A stretch of DNA of 64,000 bases from Leptospiraceae bacterium (GCA_025059995.1 JANXCF010000001.1:62001-126000); one strand, 5' to 3'; positions 46,427 through 57,471 are shown, counted from the stretch's first letter. Notes: generated by a model not told the origin, from the letters alone. A program made the numbers and translations.

Positions 46427-46517
46427 TTCTCGCTTCTCCTAAAAGAACGTAAAATTCTTCACTGTGATTTAGTCAACTCAAATCTTCACTGATTGAGACT
46501 TTAATTTTTCTAACAAA

Positions 46518-47390
46518 CTAAGACATTATCAGTCGTTCTAACGAGAGTTCTTGGATGTAAACGGGAAACTTGACTTCCGGCTTTTTTCTTAGCAATACGT
46601 GAGAATCCTTCACAATCAGAAACCCATCCTTTTCGAGAAACAACTTTTCTAAAAAACTCACCTTGTCAGTGATATCAGTAAGAAAGATTTTGATGGTTGC
46701 ATATTCTTCTCGATGACTCATGATGTTGTGTTCTATGAGAGTTCTTTTTACAAACTTTGCGGTTTCTTTTGAGGAGTCAATCAACCGAAGGTGGGGATAA
46801 ACCTCCAAAATTGCTTTTTTCAACAAAGGATAATGGGTGCATCCCAAAATCACATCTTCAATCTCTAAATCCACAATTTCTTGCAAATATTCTTTTATGA
46901 CTTCTTTTGTAACCACATCATGAATTTTTCCTTCTTCTACTAGAGGAACGAACAAAGGACATGCTTTGCCATAGACCTTGATTTCTGGATCAATGCTATG
47001 AATCAGATTGGGATAAGCTTCGGATTTGATGGTAGCTCTTGTTCCAATCACCGCCACTGAAGAATTCGGAGATTGTTCAAAAAACGACTCTACTGCTGGT
47101 TCTATCACACCAATAACTGGCACAGAAAATTTTTCTTTCAAAATCGGGAGAGCATAGGACGAGGAAGTATTGCATGCAACAACCAAGAGTTTAATGTTTT
47201 GCTGAACGAGGAAAGAGGCATTCTCTAAACTATACCGTATGATAGTCTCTTTTGAACGAGAACCATAAGGGACTCTCGCCGTATCACCTAAATAAACGAA
47301 ATCCTCGTGAGGTAGTAGATGAACCAACTCTGCCAAGACGGTAAGGCCACCTAGTCCTGAGTCAAAAATACCAATCGATCTTGAATCCAT
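46518..47390 (-). CDS. murI: Glutamate racemase
   Basis: 290 residues; makes D-glutamate for peptidoglycan. The two catalytic cysteines are in VVACNTSSSYALP and LGCTHYPLL, with IGIFDSGLGGLTVL at the N-terminus and YLGDTARVPYG. Slightly longer than many MurI proteins because of a C-terminal tail. It begins eight bases after the lysC stop, linking amino-acid and cell-wall supply (aspartokinase also feeds diaminopimelate). Confidence 0.94.
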   Translation of the reverse strand: MDSRSIGIFDSGLGGLTVLAELVHLLPHEDFVYLGDTARVPYGSRSKETIIRYSLENASFLVQQNIKLLVVACNTSSSYALPILKEKFSVPVIGVIEPAVESFFEQSPNSSVAVIGTRATIKSEAYPNLIHSIDPEIKVYGKACPLFVPLVEEGKIHDVVTKEVIKEYLQEIVDLEIEDVILGCTHYPLLKKAILEVYPHLRLIDSSKETAKFVKRTLIEHNIMSHREEYATIKIFLTDITDKVSFLEKLFLEKDGFLIVKDSHVLLRKKPEVKFPVYIQELSLERLIMS

Positions 47391-47398
47391 CTACTTGT

Positions 47399-47884
47399 TT
47401 ATTGAACCTTATCTAATTCAAAGGCATCATGGACTGCCTGCAATGCTTGAATACCTGCATCTTTTTTGACTACGACCGAAATTTTGATTTCGGAAGTGCT
47501 TATCATTTCAATATTGATATTCCGTTTTGCAATTGCCTCGAACATCCTCGCTGCAACTCCTGAATGAGATTTCATCCCAATTCCTACAACTGACACAATC
47601 GAGATATTTTCATCAATATCGTAAGAACCACTCCCCATTTCTTTAATAAAAGACTCAACAATCTCTTTCGTTATGTGGATTGAATTCACTGGAACGGTAA
47701 ATGAAATGGTGTTTTTTTGATCTTTCCCAGTGCTTTGGACAATCATATCAACGTTGATGTCTGCACGAGCAATGCGATTAAACAAATCAGCTGCAAGCCC
47801 AGGTCTATCAGGAATATCCATCACAGAAACACGGGCTTCATCAGTTTTCAACGTAACACCACGAACAACAACCTTTTCCATCAT
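47399..47884 (-). CDS. Probable aspartokinase beta subunit from an internal in-frame start
   Basis: Codon 246 of lysC is ATG (followed by a second ATG) and is preceded by GGAGG at 5-base spacing (GGAGGATCAAATG), one of the better ribosome sites in the window. Starting there gives a 161-residue protein that contains the two ACT regulatory domains only. In B. subtilis aspartokinase II and C. glutamicum LysC, an equivalent internal start at about the same codon produces the beta subunit of an alpha2beta2 enzyme. The arrangement is inferred from that analogy. Confidence 0.6.
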   Translation of the reverse strand: MMEKVVVRGVTLKTDEARVSVMDIPDRPGLAADLFNRIARADINVDMIVQSTGKDQKNTISFTVPVNSIHITKEIVESFIKEMGSGSYDIDENISIVSVVGIGMKSHSGVAARMFEAIAKRNINIEMISTSEIKISVVVKKDAGIQALQAVHDAFELDKVQ

Positions 47885-48619
47885 TTGATCCTCCGGTACA
47901 ACTAAGGTTCCTGGATTGTTATTAAAACTCGAACGAACATGAATAATGACGTTATACTTGGATGCCACTTCCACACTTCTTGAATGCAAAACTCCCGCAC
48001 CCAACCTTGCTAATTCTAACATTTCTTCGTAGCTGATTCTTGATAATTTCCTTGCATTAGGAACCTTATTGGGATCGGTCGTGTAAACCCCATCTACGTC
48101 TGTATAGATTTCACAGGAATCTGCTTTTAAAGCCGCAGCTAGAGCTACAGCTGTCAAATCAGAACCACCCCTTCCCAACGTTGTGATATTGAAATCTTCG
48201 TCAACCCCCTGAAAACCCGCCACAATACAAACTCGCCGTTGTCGTAAATTCTCCCAGAGTCTTGAAGTATCTATTTCTTGGATTCTTGCCATAGAATGTT
48301 TGCTATCCGTCAATATTCGAACTTGTGCCCCGGTAAAACTGATTGCTGGTACACCAATGTAATCTAATGCTATCGCAAGTAAAGCTATCGATACCTGTTC
48401 TCCTGTTGAAAGTAATACATCCATTTCTCTGGCTTTGGGGTAAGGGTGTATCTTTTTTGCCATTTCGATGAGTTCATCAGTAGTATGCCCCATCGCAGAA
48501 ACTACTACTACTAAATCATGACCTTGGTCGTAATACATTTTGATCCGGTTTGCAACATTCTTGATTCGATCTACATCACCAACAGAAGTTCCACCGTACT
48601 TTTGAACAATGAGTGCCAT
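47399..48619 (-). CDS. lysC: Aspartate kinase
   Basis: 406 residues. N-terminal amino-acid kinase domain with [41 protein letters not shown] and [11 protein letters not shown]-terminal part with two ACT domains (from about 262 on: [25 protein letters not shown] and [21 protein letters not shown]). It phosphorylates aspartate to start lysine/diaminopimelate, threonine and methionine synthesis. Length and structure match the Bacillus/Corynebacterium alpha-beta type. An internal start with a strong ribosome site is present (see separate entry). First gene of the murI-rpsT run. Confidence 0.95.
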   Translation of the reverse strand: MALIVQKYGGTSVGDVDRIKNVANRIKMYYDQGHDLVVVVSAMGHTTDELIEMAKKIHPYPKAREMDVLLSTGEQVSIALLAIALDYIGVPAISFTGAQVRILTDSKHSMARIQEIDTSRLWENLRQRRVCIVAGFQGVDEDFNITTLGRGGSDLTAVALAAALKADSCEIYTDVDGVYTTDPNKVPNARKLSRISYEEMLELARLGAGVLHSRSVEVASKYNVIIHVRSSFNNNPGTLVVPEDQMMEKVVVRGVTLKTDEARVSVMDIPDRPGLAADLFNRIARADINVDMIVQSTGKDQKNTISFTVPVNSIHITKEIVESFIKEMGSGSYDIDENISIVSVVGIGMKSHSGVAARMFEAIAKRNINIEMISTSEIKISVVVKKDAGIQALQAVHDAFELDKVQ

Positions 48620-48649
48620 CCTTTTGTCAATTTTTTCATTGCATATGAA

Positions 48650-50761
48650 ATGAAAATAAAAAAAACAACTCTAATGACTCAAAGGTTTTTTGGATTCTAT
48701 CTATTTTTTTATGTTATAAGTATTTCCCTTGTTTTCTTCGTTTTGTTTGAACTTGTGTCTTTAAAGACCCTAAACTATTATTTGTTATTAGACCTCATTT
48801 TTTTAGGCATTTTCTTCAAAAAATTGAAACCCCCTACTCGAAAAAGTTGGCTCATTATCTCAATCATTTCTGAAATATTTTTGATTCTACTCCTTTACAA
48901 TTTAGCCGTAAGTCTTGCTTTTCGAAATGTTGAATATCATGACGTAAAAATACGCTATGAACTCATCTTTCAATTTTTGATTTTTGTTATTTTGAGTATT
49001 TCTGACAAAAAATATTTTCGATGGAGTCCGTTTTTTCTTCTGTTTTCCTTTCTTGTTCCTCCCATTTCTATTTTTTATTTAATCAACCAAGAATTGATAA
49101 CCGTTGCTTTAATACCTATTTTTTTAATCCTTTCCAAATACAAAAAACAAACATTTCGAATTCTACGAAAAAAGTTCTTTTTGAAACTCATTTTATCTAC
49201 CCTTGTTTTCCTTGTTGTTTTTATTACACTACAAACAATTATCAATACATCTTATAGTAATAGTTTTCTTGCTTTTTTCGTAATTTTAGTTTACCTTACA
49301 TCCCTTTTTTGTTTTTATTTAATTTTTTCTGATTATCGTATCCGCAAAGAAGAATTAGCTAACTATTTTTTTTATAAGTCGGGGTATTTTGCTCTTTTAG
49401 GTTTTTTTATTGCTCTGAATCTTTATCTTTACCATAACAGAATTAGAGTTATGGTAAACGAAAACCATGTAAGCATGTTCTTTGATTGGGTTATCATTTT
49501 TTCTTTTTTACCTCTCATTGTAATTAAAAAAGATTGGAAAAAACTCCTTTATGGAATTTATCTTTTCTATTTTTTTGTATTTGCCTTTTTCACTCTATGG
49601 CTATTTAGGAACGAGACTTCAATATATGGGTTTTTGTTGATATTGATTTTTTTTATTATTGTTTCTCTTATAGAAAAACTTCCCCTAAATACAAATAAGA
49701 AAAATCTGATTCTTATCGTTTTTTTCCTTATAACCTTTGTTTTGATTTATATCTATATTTGGAAGTTGGCAAAGAACGGGAACGGTTCATTAATAAACCG
49801 ATTCTTTTACTGGCAAGTAGCTCTTGCTTACCTTTTCCATCATCCCTTTGGTTTATTATTTGGCACGTCTGAATTTCAATCCTTTTTTTTGTTTAAGTAT
49901 CTCACTTTCGAAATAAATAAATTCCCCTACCATCATATGATTGATATTTTTAGTTCTTTTCACAACCATCTACACAATGATCTGGTTTCGTTTTGGTTTG
50001 CAGGAGGATTACTTTTTTTAAGTATATACCTACTAACTATTTACAAAACCATCTTTTCCTTTTTCGATGCTATCCAAAATCATCCCATATTTATTGTTTT
50101 TGGTGGCATTGTTTTAATTAGTATACTTCACGGCATTACTGAACCCTTTGCTTTTAGCATTTCTACGGGGTTTGTTTTCTGGTTCTTTTCTTTTGTGATT
50201 TTGATTTCTAAAAATTCCCACAATCAAACCAACTCAAGAAATGAAAGTCTTAATTCTGATTTAGTAAAGAAAATTTATAAATATTTTTCAATTCTAATAT
50301 TGATTGCGATTTCATATTTTTCTTTAGTTCTTTTTGTTCAAATCAAAATATTTAAAAAATACAATTCAATATACATCCACCAGTTTTATTTTTATGCTCA
50401 CCATCGACACATACAAAATCCGAATCCAAACGAAACAAATGAACTCATAAGATTAGCCAGACTCAAAAATTTTCTTTTTCCTTTTGATTCTGTTAATCAT
50501 AGAATTTTAGGTGATCTTTATATCATCAAATACTCCATAACGAACGAAGAAAAACTTTTGAACTTAGCAAGACAAAGTTATTGTTCTGCTTTTTCCCTTA
50601 GAAATACAGAAGCCCATTATTTACGTTTGAAGTGGTTTTCCGCTTTTTTTCAAAAGAACTTTGATGAAATTTGTGAAGAAAAAAGCAAAATTTTAAAGAA
50701 ATTCGATCCTTATAAGATCATTCCTGAATATGTCTATCATCCTGTGATGTTGCAGTATTAA
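48650..50761 (+). CDS. O-antigen ligase/polymerase-like membrane protein
   Basis: About 703 residues. Eleven to twelve hydrophobic segments cover residues 10-580. The large periplasmic loop carries the Wzy_C/WaaL hallmark [18 protein letters not shown], where conserved His residues act in glycan transfer. The C-terminal 130 residues are soluble and look TPR-like. The family joins polysaccharide to lipid A or polymerises repeat units. I start at the ATG at 48650; an open frame upstream overlaps lysC antisense and is not used. It is divergent from lysC with about 30 bases between. Confidence 0.82.
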   Translation: MKIKKTTLMTQRFFGFYLFFYVISISLVFFVLFELVSLKTLNYYLLLDLIFLGIFFKKLKPPTRKSWLIISIISEIFLILLLYNLAVSLAFRNVEYHDVKIRYELIFQFLIFVILSISDKKYFRWSPFFLLFSFLVPPISIFYLINQELITVALIPIFLILSKYKKQTFRILRKKFFLKLILSTLVFLVVFITLQTIINTSYSNSFLAFFVILVYLTSLFCFYLIFSDYRIRKEELANYFFYKSGYFALLGFFIALNLYLYHNRIRVMVNENHVSMFFDWVIIFSFLPLIVIKKDWKKLLYGIYLFYFFVFAFFTLWLFRNETSIYGFLLILIFFIIVSLIEKLPLNTNKKNLILIVFFLITFVLIYIYIWKLAKNGNGSLINRFFYWQVALAYLFHHPFGLLFGTSEFQSFFLFKYLTFEINKFPYHHMIDIFSSFHNHLHNDLVSFWFAGGLLFLSIYLLTIYKTIFSFFDAIQNHPIFIVFGGIVLISILHGITEPFAFSISTGFVFWFFSFVILISKNSHNQTNSRNESLNSDLVKKIYKYFSILILIAISYFSLVLFVQIKIFKKYNSIYIHQFYFYAHHRHIQNPNPNETNELIRLARLKNFLFPFDSVNHRILGDLYIIKYSITNEEKLLNLARQSYCSAFSLRNTEAHYLRLKWFSAFFQKNFDEICEEKSKILKKFDPYKIIPEYVYHPVMLQY

Positions 50762-50763
50762 AG

Positions 50764-50785
50764 CAAAAACGGGCAAAGCCCGTTA
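50764..50785 (-). terminator. Rho-independent terminator of the superoxide dismutase gene
   Basis: Minus-strand stem AACGGGC/GCCCGTT (50778-50784 with 50768-50774), loop TTT, then a T run (A tract at 50765-50769 on the plus strand). It overlaps the dismutase stop codon. The hairpin also sits just after the convergent ligase gene, but has no T run in that direction. Confidence 0.8.
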
Positions 50786-51385
50786 TGACTCGAGATTTTT
50801 TAAAGCAAATTCCCAATTAATTAAGTGATTGATAAAAATATCAATATAGTCGGGTCTTCGGTTTTGGTAGTCTAAATAATATGCATGTTCCCAAACATCA
50901 ATTGTGATGAGTGGCTTTAAGCCTTTTGTGAAGGGGGTTTCGGCATTAGGGGTTTTCATCACTTTGAGTTTATTTTCTTTTGGATCCAGAACTAACCAAG
51001 CCCAGCCACTACCAAATTGTGTTGCCGCTGCTTGCTTGAATTCATTTTTGAAGTTCTCAAAACTCCCGAAATCACTTATGATTTTATCGAGAAGAGCTTT
51101 AGGGGGTTCACCTCCTCCATTAGGTTTCATGGAATGCCAATAAAATGTGTGATTCCAAACTTGAGCTGAATTATTGAAAATCCCTACTTTCGTAGAATCT
51201 TTTTCACTTTCTTTGATGATGGTTTCTAAGTCAGCTTTTTCCAAGGGCGTTCCTTGTATTAAATTATTGGTGTTGTTTACGTAAGCAGCGTGATGCTTCC
51301 CATGGTGAAACTCCAACGTTCTTTCAGAAATATGAGGCTCAAGGGCTTTTTTAGAATAAGGTAAATCAGGCAAAGTAATAGGCAT
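50783..51385 (-). CDS. sodB: Iron superoxide dismutase
   Basis: 200 residues. Metal ligands H27, H79, D163 and H167 (TIDVWEHAYYLDYQ) are all visible. AQVWNHTFYW with Gln in the N-terminal half, and Ala in KTPNAETPF where Mn enzymes have Gln, favour the Fe type. It turns superoxide into H2O2 in the cytoplasm (no signal peptide). GGAGGAT lies just before the ATG. Its own terminator overlaps the stop. The metal assignment is inferred from these positions. Confidence 0.94.
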   Translation of the reverse strand: MPITLPDLPYSKKALEPHISERTLEFHHGKHHAAYVNNTNNLIQGTPLEKADLETIIKESEKDSTKVGIFNNSAQVWNHTFYWHSMKPNGGGEPPKALLDKIISDFGSFENFKNEFKQAAATQFGSGWAWLVLDPKENKLKVMKTPNAETPFTKGLKPLITIDVWEHAYYLDYQNRRPDYIDIFINHLINWEFALKNLES

Positions 51386-51574
51386 TTTGATCCTCCTTCA
51401 AAATTTCAGTTATATAAAAAGAAATCGATTCTTCTTTTGAGTCAATACCTTTTAATTAAATACTTATAATCCTGATTTTGAAGGTTTTAAATTTCTTGGG
51501 TATTTTTTCCATTCAAAACATGAAAATACTAAACCAAACTTATAAAAAATTCTTATGATTTCTTTAATCCCCAA

Positions 51575-53512
51575 TTATCGTATATACTCGTTTATCTTCT
51601 CTATAAACTCCGCAAGTTTCTGACTTTGCTGATTCAAATTCATAAATCCCTTTTCCATCTCCCCTATCGTCTTTATTATGTACTCTAAACTCCCTCTCTG
51701 CTCTTCAGATAATTTCTCTACCTCCCTCGTTAATTCATTTACTTTCTTTATCGTCTGAGATATACTTTCCACACTCTCCATCTGACCTATCACCCGATCC
51801 TGCATTGTATTAAATAAACTTAATATCTTCTTCAACTCCTCTATTTGTTTCTCTACCCTTTCGGTCATCTCTGCCATATTCGTTACATTCTTTTCTAAAT
51901 TTTCGTTATTCTCCTTCACTATCTTGTTGATGGATTTCGCATTCTCCTGACTACTTTCCGCCAACTTGTTGATCTCTTGTGCTACCACCGCAAATCCCTT
52001 CCCATATTCCCCTGCTCTCGCCGCCTCAATTGAGGCATTCAATGACAATAAATTCGTTCTATCGGCTATGTCCTTTATCACTTCAACAAATTCTATTATA
52101 CTAAAAAACGAATTCTTTATATTATTCAAACTATCATTCACTCTATCCAATGCTGCCTGAACTTCCGATGTATCTTTCTCACTCTTTATCACCTGTGTCT
52201 TCAATTCTACTAACGAGTTTTTGGTTGCAACGATACTCTCATTCAAACTATCACTCTTCTTGGTTATCAATCCAATCTCATCAAACTGCTTCTTCATCAC
52301 CTCAAATGACCTCATCAAATTGCTAGTAAATTCCTCCATTGTTGCCGAAATCTCTTCTATCGCTGAGGCTTCCTCCTGCATCTCCCTTGTGAATTCATCT
52401 ATAAACTTCTTCAATGCGCCCGCTTGATCCTGCAACAATCTTTTGAACTTTAGTTTCTCTTCTTCCTCAGCTTTTATTCCATTCAACAACCTATTGAAAC
52501 TTCTTATAATCAAACTAATCTCGTCATCGAATTTATCCTCCGTAAGGACTTGAATTTCTTGTCTTTCTTTTCTTCTTTTCTCTTGTTGTTCTACTTCCTC
52601 TGCGATTCTCTGAAGTCTTTTGATCATGTATTTATTTATCTCCCATCGCAAAAAGAAAAACGAAATTACCAACACCAAAAACAAAATTCCAATAATAGCA
52701 CTAAAAACCAAAATCGTTGTTCTCAACAATGTCTTTGGCAACTCCACTGATAGATAAAAAATCGGATTACCATACACGTCTTTGATTACATATACACCCT
52801 CTTGCATAAAGAAACCCTTATCCCTCAAAAATATTTCCTGTCCTCCTGTATCACCCAGATCCATCGCAGAACGTATTTCGATGTTTCTATCCAAGAACAA
52901 TTTTTTCTTTTCCATGAACTTTTCATCAAGAACTCTTCCAAAAATGATTGTTCCATGACTGATTTTATAATCTTCTTTGAACCACATCACGGGTCTTGCT
53001 GTAATCATGATGGGATAGGTATTTGTTGGGATATATCCTACGATAAACTCACCTTTTTGGTTCATGTGTTTGATTTTTCCATCTTTCAGACTTTTCTCAA
53101 GATATTCTATCACCTCTGGAGGAGTCGGAATGATATTTGAGTTTCGATCAAACATCCTCACTTCTTTTATTGTGTTGTCTTTATTGATTGATGCAAAAAA
53201 TTGGATATTGATTCTTTGCGAAGCTATTCTAATGGATTCATCTACAAAATTATCATATTTCCCATTGAAATACAAAACAGGATCCTCGAAGTCAGTCCAA
53301 TCATGGGTTGTCATATTTAAGTCTTCTATTTCTATTAATAGCGTTTTGTTCATTTGTTCCATTTTGTGGAGATTTGCTTCCTCTTGATCTTTACTGTAAA
53401 AGTTAATCATAATCAGCACAACCACTCCTAAAGCAGCTATAAAAGGAAATAAAAACCAAACCAGAAAAGTCCAAAATAATTTCGTTTGTAAGGATGTTTT
53501 TGTTACCATCAT
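51575..53512 (-). CDS. Methyl-accepting chemotaxis protein with CHASE4-like sensor
   Basis: 645 residues. Membrane helix near 13-36; periplasmic domain about 50-260 with the DWTDFED...YF...Y..FV pattern of CHASE4; second helix near 262-290; HAMP about 290-345; and a long coiled signalling domain with hairpin [18 protein letters not shown]...[16 protein letters not shown], which binds CheW/CheA. No CheR-docking tail is seen. The codon use of the signalling half differs from the sensor half (many ATA, AAG, GAG, AGG). About 190 bases upstream of sodB on the same strand. Confidence 0.93.
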   Translation of the reverse strand: MMVTKTSLQTKLFWTFLVWFLFPFIAALGVVVLIMINFYSKDQEEANLHKMEQMNKTLLIEIEDLNMTTHDWTDFEDPVLYFNGKYDNFVDESIRIASQRINIQFFASINKDNTIKEVRMFDRNSNIIPTPPEVIEYLEKSLKDGKIKHMNQKGEFIVGYIPTNTYPIMITARPVMWFKEDYKISHGTIIFGRVLDEKFMEKKKLFLDRNIEIRSAMDLGDTGGQEIFLRDKGFFMQEGVYVIKDVYGNPIFYLSVELPKTLLRTTILVFSAIIGILFLVLVISFFFLRWEINKYMIKRLQRIAEEVEQQEKRRKERQEIQVLTEDKFDDEISLIIRSFNRLLNGIKAEEEEKLKFKRLLQDQAGALKKFIDEFTREMQEEASAIEEISATMEEFTSNLMRSFEVMKKQFDEIGLITKKSDSLNESIVATKNSLVELKTQVIKSEKDTSEVQAALDRVNDSLNNIKNSFFSIIEFVEVIKDIADRTNLLSLNASIEAARAGEYGKGFAVVAQEINKLAESSQENAKSINKIVKENNENLEKNVTNMAEMTERVEKQIEELKKILSLFNTMQDRVIGQMESVESISQTIKKVNELTREVEKLSEEQRGSLEYIIKTIGEMEKGFMNLNQQSQKLAEFIEKINEYIR

Positions 53513-53712
53513 GTTATTTTTATGTGACGTAATTTGTTGTCAATTTTTAAAAGTTTTTTTTAAAAATAATTATAGCACTATATTTCTTGCGAATCTTGCG
53601 AAAAAAATTTTTCCTTCCAAGTGATTAAAGCTTCTGTCATTTAGAATCATCTTATTTTTATATTGACTCTAAATTGACTTTTTTTTCTTTATCTGATATG
53701 GAGGCAAAAACC

Positions 53713-54708
53713 ATGAAAATGAAAACTTTTTTCGTTTTAACCGCAACTCTTATTTTTCTTACTCATGTTTCTTGTAAGCAGGAAGATCAAAAAGCGAAAG
53801 AACTCATACAAAAAGCCAACCAAATTTTTAAGCCCATTCCTGAAAAAATGCCTGGTTTCGAAAACGTAACCCCTGAACAAATTGAATTAGGAAAGAAATT
53901 GTATTTTGATAAAAGACTTTCTGTTAACGATCAACAATCTTGTAATAGCTGCCATGTCATAGATAATAACGGACCTGGTGTTGATAATAAACCCGTATCA
54001 GATGGCGCCATAGCAGGAAGAAAAGGCGATCGAAACTCACCCACAGTTTTGAATGCCGGATTTCACATCGCTCAATTCTGGGATGGACGTGCGAAGGATT
54101 TGGTGGAACAAGCAAAAGGTCCTATCCTCAACCCTGTCGAAATGGCAATGCCCTCTGAAAAAGAAGTAGTAAAGAAAATCTCGACCATTGCAGAATACAA
54201 AGAAATGTTTCCCAAAGCTTTTCCAAACGAAAAAGACCCCATCACTTATGACAACATCGCGAAGGCAATTGCGGCTTTTGAGTCTACTCTCATCACCAAA
54301 GATCGCTTTGATGATTTCTTAAAAGGAGACACAAAAGCTTTAACAGCTCAGGAAATGAAAGGTTTAGAAACCTTTATAGAAGTAGGATGCGCAAGCTGTC
54401 ATAATGGAGCTCTAGTTGGTGGTTCAATGTATCAAAAAATGGGGGTAATGAATCCCTACGAAAACACAAAAGACTTTGGAAGATACAACGTGACTAAGAA
54501 AGAAGAAGACAAATATGTATTCAAAGTTCCTTCATTGAGAAACGTAGCATTAACAGCTCCTTACTTCCATGATGGTTCTGTGGGAACCTTGGAAGAAGCC
54601 GTAAGAAAAATGGCATGGTTACAGCTCAACAAACAACTAAAAGACGAAGAAGTTCAGAACATCGTAGCTTTCTTAAAAGCTCTTACTGATAAATCTCGAA
54701 GCAAATGA
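53713..54708 (+). CDS. Dihaem cytochrome c peroxidase family lipoprotein
   Basis: About 331 residues from ATG 53713, eight bases behind GGAGG. Leader ends HVSC (C21 lipobox), so probably a periplasmic lipoprotein. Two CXXCH haem sites: C77-N-S-C80-H81 and C226-A-S-C229-H230. The order and the PSLRNVALTAPYFHDGSVGTLEEAV segment match the CcpA/MauG family; peroxide reduction is likely, MauG-like oxidation possible. It shares a hairpin with the convergent phosphatase gene. Confidence 0.9.
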   Translation: MKMKTFFVLTATLIFLTHVSCKQEDQKAKELIQKANQIFKPIPEKMPGFENVTPEQIELGKKLYFDKRLSVNDQQSCNSCHVIDNNGPGVDNKPVSDGAIAGRKGDRNSPTVLNAGFHIAQFWDGRAKDLVEQAKGPILNPVEMAMPSEKEVVKKISTIAEYKEMFPKAFPNEKDPITYDNIAKAIAAFESTLITKDRFDDFLKGDTKALTAQEMKGLETFIEVGCASCHNGALVGGSMYQKMGVMNPYENTKDFGRYNVTKKEEDKYVFKVPSLRNVALTAPYFHDGSVGTLEEAVRKMAWLQLNKQLKDEEVQNIVAFLKALTDKSRSK

Positions 54709-54713
54709 TTTTC

Positions 54714-54751
54714 ATGATTTCCATCCCACAAGTTTGAGGGATGGAAATCAT
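54714..54751. terminator. Inverted repeat between two convergent genes
   Basis: Perfect 14-bp inverted repeat ATGATTTCCATCCC / GGGATGGAAATCAT (54714-54727 with 54738-54751) around a 10-base loop, containing the stop of the leftward gene. It is placed as a shared terminator, but a T run only follows 11 bases later on the plus strand, so this could also be a stabilising 3' hairpin. Confidence 0.55.
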
Positions 54752-57471
54752 CGACTGTAAATTTTTTTTATGATTGCTTTTACCCTTGGATTTTTTGAGT
54801 CCAATACCATAGCCTTTTCAATCAAATACTCCGCTCGGGAAAACTGATTTAATTCAAAATGGCATTGAGCCAATTGAACCAAAAGATTAACATTTTTGGG
54901 ATCTCTCAAATAATGTCGTTCGCCAAATTCCACCGCTTGCGAATAGTTTTTCAATTTATACAAAGAATAAAACACCAAATACAAAATGATGGTGTTCGAA
55001 GGATTTAATTCCAAATATTTACTTCCATACTCAGCTACTTTTTCAAAATCTCTTTGCTTCATATAGTATTTTGTAATTAACTTTATTGCTGTTAGTTCAT
55101 CGGGATATTTTTTATGAAATTCAATCAACTTATGAATCGTTGAGTCTGGATTCTTAGAAAAACCTTTTTTGAGTTGGATTAGAAGTTGCTTATCTTTTTC
55201 TTCTATTTGGAGCTTTTTTGGTGAGTAATAAGTGATCTTCAAGATAGAAATATCATCAACAATTTCTCCTTGTTCTTGCAGGTGTTCATAAATTTTCTTT
55301 ATATTTCCTGATTGAGCCTCTATGACTTTCAAAAATAATTCTGGTTCTGAATTGATTTCCCCATTGGAAAATTTGATGTCGTCTTTTCCATCCGATCCAA
55401 CGAATAAAGTATCTTGATCTTTTAATTTGAATATCTTAATGGTAGTAAAGTCATTACTAACATCGAGAGGTGTATCAACACCTAATCGAGGCAAATGAGT
55501 AGCATTTTCAATAAAAAAAGCTTTACCATTTCGATAGACTATCGCATAAGGATGCTCAGCATTTATGAAATAAATTGTTCCAGACAAATGATCAATCAAC
55601 CCCATGATCATGGTAGCACCCATTGAACCTCGAAATGAATCAAAAATATGTTTTAACTCCCTATAGGTGTTTTTTAGCCATCGTTCTGGAGAATAGTTCT
55701 TAAAAATAAATGCATGGATAGTTCTATCAATGATGGACTCCAAAACAGATCCTATAATCAGTCCCCCAGCAGCACCTTGTAAAGATTTACCCATTGAATC
55801 AGCATTCAAGAAAAAGAGATAAGGACGCTCTTTCAAATAAATTGTTCGAGCCATGCAAAGATCCCCACCGATTTCTCCTTTTTTACCTCGAAAGCTGAAT
55901 TCCTTTTTTTGTTTTAGAAGATACTCTACTTGTATATTCTTTTCTTTGATTTGAAAAGTTCCCAACTCTTTCAACAAAAGATAGGTTAAATAATAATCAC
56001 CGTCTTGAATTTCTTTTAGCCTATGGATTTCTTCAATAGTATCTTTTAGTTTTTTGGTTTGGTTCTCTACCATTTCGTGAAGTTTTTTTGCATAATTTTG
56101 TAATTCTTTATTCTTCTTCCGAATGGAACTCAACATACGATTCAAAGTAGATGCGATATAACCTAACTCATCCTTACTTGTGATTGCGATTCTTGTATAA
56201 TAATCACCTTGATTGACTTTTTTGATCCCTTTAATAATATTTTTAATGGGTATTATAAATGTATACCTTAAAAATAAAAAGTAAAAACCTCCAATCACCC
56301 CCAAAAGTATCAAAGAAAAAATGTATAAAAATATTCTAAATTTTTCTAAATAATGATAACTTTCATCTTCATATGCACCTATTCCTACTATCCAATCCAA
56401 TGTTAGATTTTCATCTGGAATAGAAAACGTAAAGTTTCTAAAATACGCCAATTTGCTTCGTAAACGCTCATCAATTGGATTTTTCCATACATAGCGAAAA
56501 TAACCATTTCTTCGATATACGATCTCCCGTGCTGGGAAAACCTCTCCTTGTTTCGTATTATATAAATTCTCATTTTCGAAATAGGGATGCATTATCGCAT
56601 ATATAGGTTCAGGAGGCTCCTTGATTTTTTTTAGTTCTTCTTTAATGTAATGAAATTGTTCTTCTTCTGTATCTCCAACTATTTTGAGGTATTCGGCTTT
56701 TTCCTGCTCATTTCTGAAATATCCTTGAAAATTTCTTTGAAATCTATCTTTGATTTTTTCCAAAGTATAATCTTCAGGGTATTGGGTATTTGGTAATAAC
56801 CACAAAGGACGATAAGATTGAAGGACAAAAACATATCCTTCATTTCCCATTTTTAGAGAAGAATTACTGAAATCACGAATGAACCTCAATTTATTTTGAG
56901 TCACCAAATCTTTTTGAATTTCTTTTGAAATTTGCTGTAAATTTTTATAAATTCTTTCTGATAATGGCGGAAGGACCTTTACAAAGTTTTGTTTTTCTTT
57001 TTGTTCGAGTATCAACTGAGAGTCATGTTTTGGGATAATATAAAGTTTTTTCCCATTTTCTTCTTTTTGGTAAATCAAATCTGATTCTTTGAGATCAATG
57101 CCCAGCTGCGCTAAAACCTCTAAAAACTTCGATGGATATTCTCCTGCTTCGAACTCAATCTGAGCGTACTCAACAGGACCATAAAAATATATTTTTAGTT
57201 TTTCTAATCCCTCTTCAAAAGTAATATTCCTTTTTTGAACCTCAAGCATTGTATCATGAATTTGTGTGTATGCGATATCGACGTAATTTTTTACATCAAT
57301 TTCCAATCTTTGCAAAGAAATCTTTTTAGCATAAAAATAAAAAACCTCAATTAAGGTAATCACAAAAAATAAACCGGCTGAAATGAAAAAAAGTGTAATG
57401 CGAACCTTCAATGAAACCTCTTTGAAGAATTTTTCAAACAAAGTTCTAACCGAATTGTAAATAAGTTTCAT
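54748..57471 (-). CDS. Sensor PP2C/SpoIIE phosphatase with Cache, HAMP and TPR domains
   Basis: 907 residues, one of the largest proteins in the window. Membrane helix near 25-48, a large Cache-like extracellular region (about 50-370), second helix near 378-402, HAMP about 402-455, coiled linker, PP2C phosphatase domain about 500-740 (KKGEIGGDLCMARTI, FFLNADSMGKSLQGAAGG, FVGSDGKDDIKFS), then TPR repeats to the end (LAQCHFELNQFSRAEYLIEKAM). It probably turns an external signal into Ser/Thr dephosphorylation. Its partner is unknown. Confidence 0.85.
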   Translation of the reverse strand: MKLIYNSVRTLFEKFFKEVSLKVRITLFFISAGLFFVITLIEVFYFYAKKISLQRLEIDVKNYVDIAYTQIHDTMLEVQKRNITFEEGLEKLKIYFYGPVEYAQIEFEAGEYPSKFLEVLAQLGIDLKESDLIYQKEENGKKLYIIPKHDSQLILEQKEKQNFVKVLPPLSERIYKNLQQISKEIQKDLVTQNKLRFIRDFSNSSLKMGNEGYVFVLQSYRPLWLLPNTQYPEDYTLEKIKDRFQRNFQGYFRNEQEKAEYLKIVGDTEEEQFHYIKEELKKIKEPPEPIYAIMHPYFENENLYNTKQGEVFPAREIVYRRNGYFRYVWKNPIDERLRSKLAYFRNFTFSIPDENLTLDWIVGIGAYEDESYHYLEKFRIFLYIFSLILLGVIGGFYFLFLRYTFIIPIKNIIKGIKKVNQGDYYTRIAITSKDELGYIASTLNRMLSSIRKKNKELQNYAKKLHEMVENQTKKLKDTIEEIHRLKEIQDGDYYLTYLLLKELGTFQIKEKNIQVEYLLKQKKEFSFRGKKGEIGGDLCMARTIYLKERPYLFFLNADSMGKSLQGAAGGLIIGSVLESIIDRTIHAFIFKNYSPERWLKNTYRELKHIFDSFRGSMGATMIMGLIDHLSGTIYFINAEHPYAIVYRNGKAFFIENATHLPRLGVDTPLDVSNDFTTIKIFKLKDQDTLFVGSDGKDDIKFSNGEINSEPELFLKVIEAQSGNIKKIYEHLQEQGEIVDDISILKITYYSPKKLQIEEKDKQLLIQLKKGFSKNPDSTIHKLIEFHKKYPDELTAIKLITKYYMKQRDFEKVAEYGSKYLELNPSNTIILYLVFYSLYKLKNYSQAVEFGERHYLRDPKNVNLLVQLAQCHFELNQFSRAEYLIEKAMVLDSKNPRVKAIIKKIYSR

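Noticed and set aside
48518-48649. Longer N-terminus for the ligase-like protein
   Set aside because: It is antisense to the start of lysC and adds no hydrophobic or family-like sequence.
53587-53605. Short direct repeat TTGCGAATCTTGCGAA upstream of the chemoreceptor as an operator
   Set aside because: Two copies of seven bases in an AT-rich gap are weak evidence and no regulator gene is nearby.
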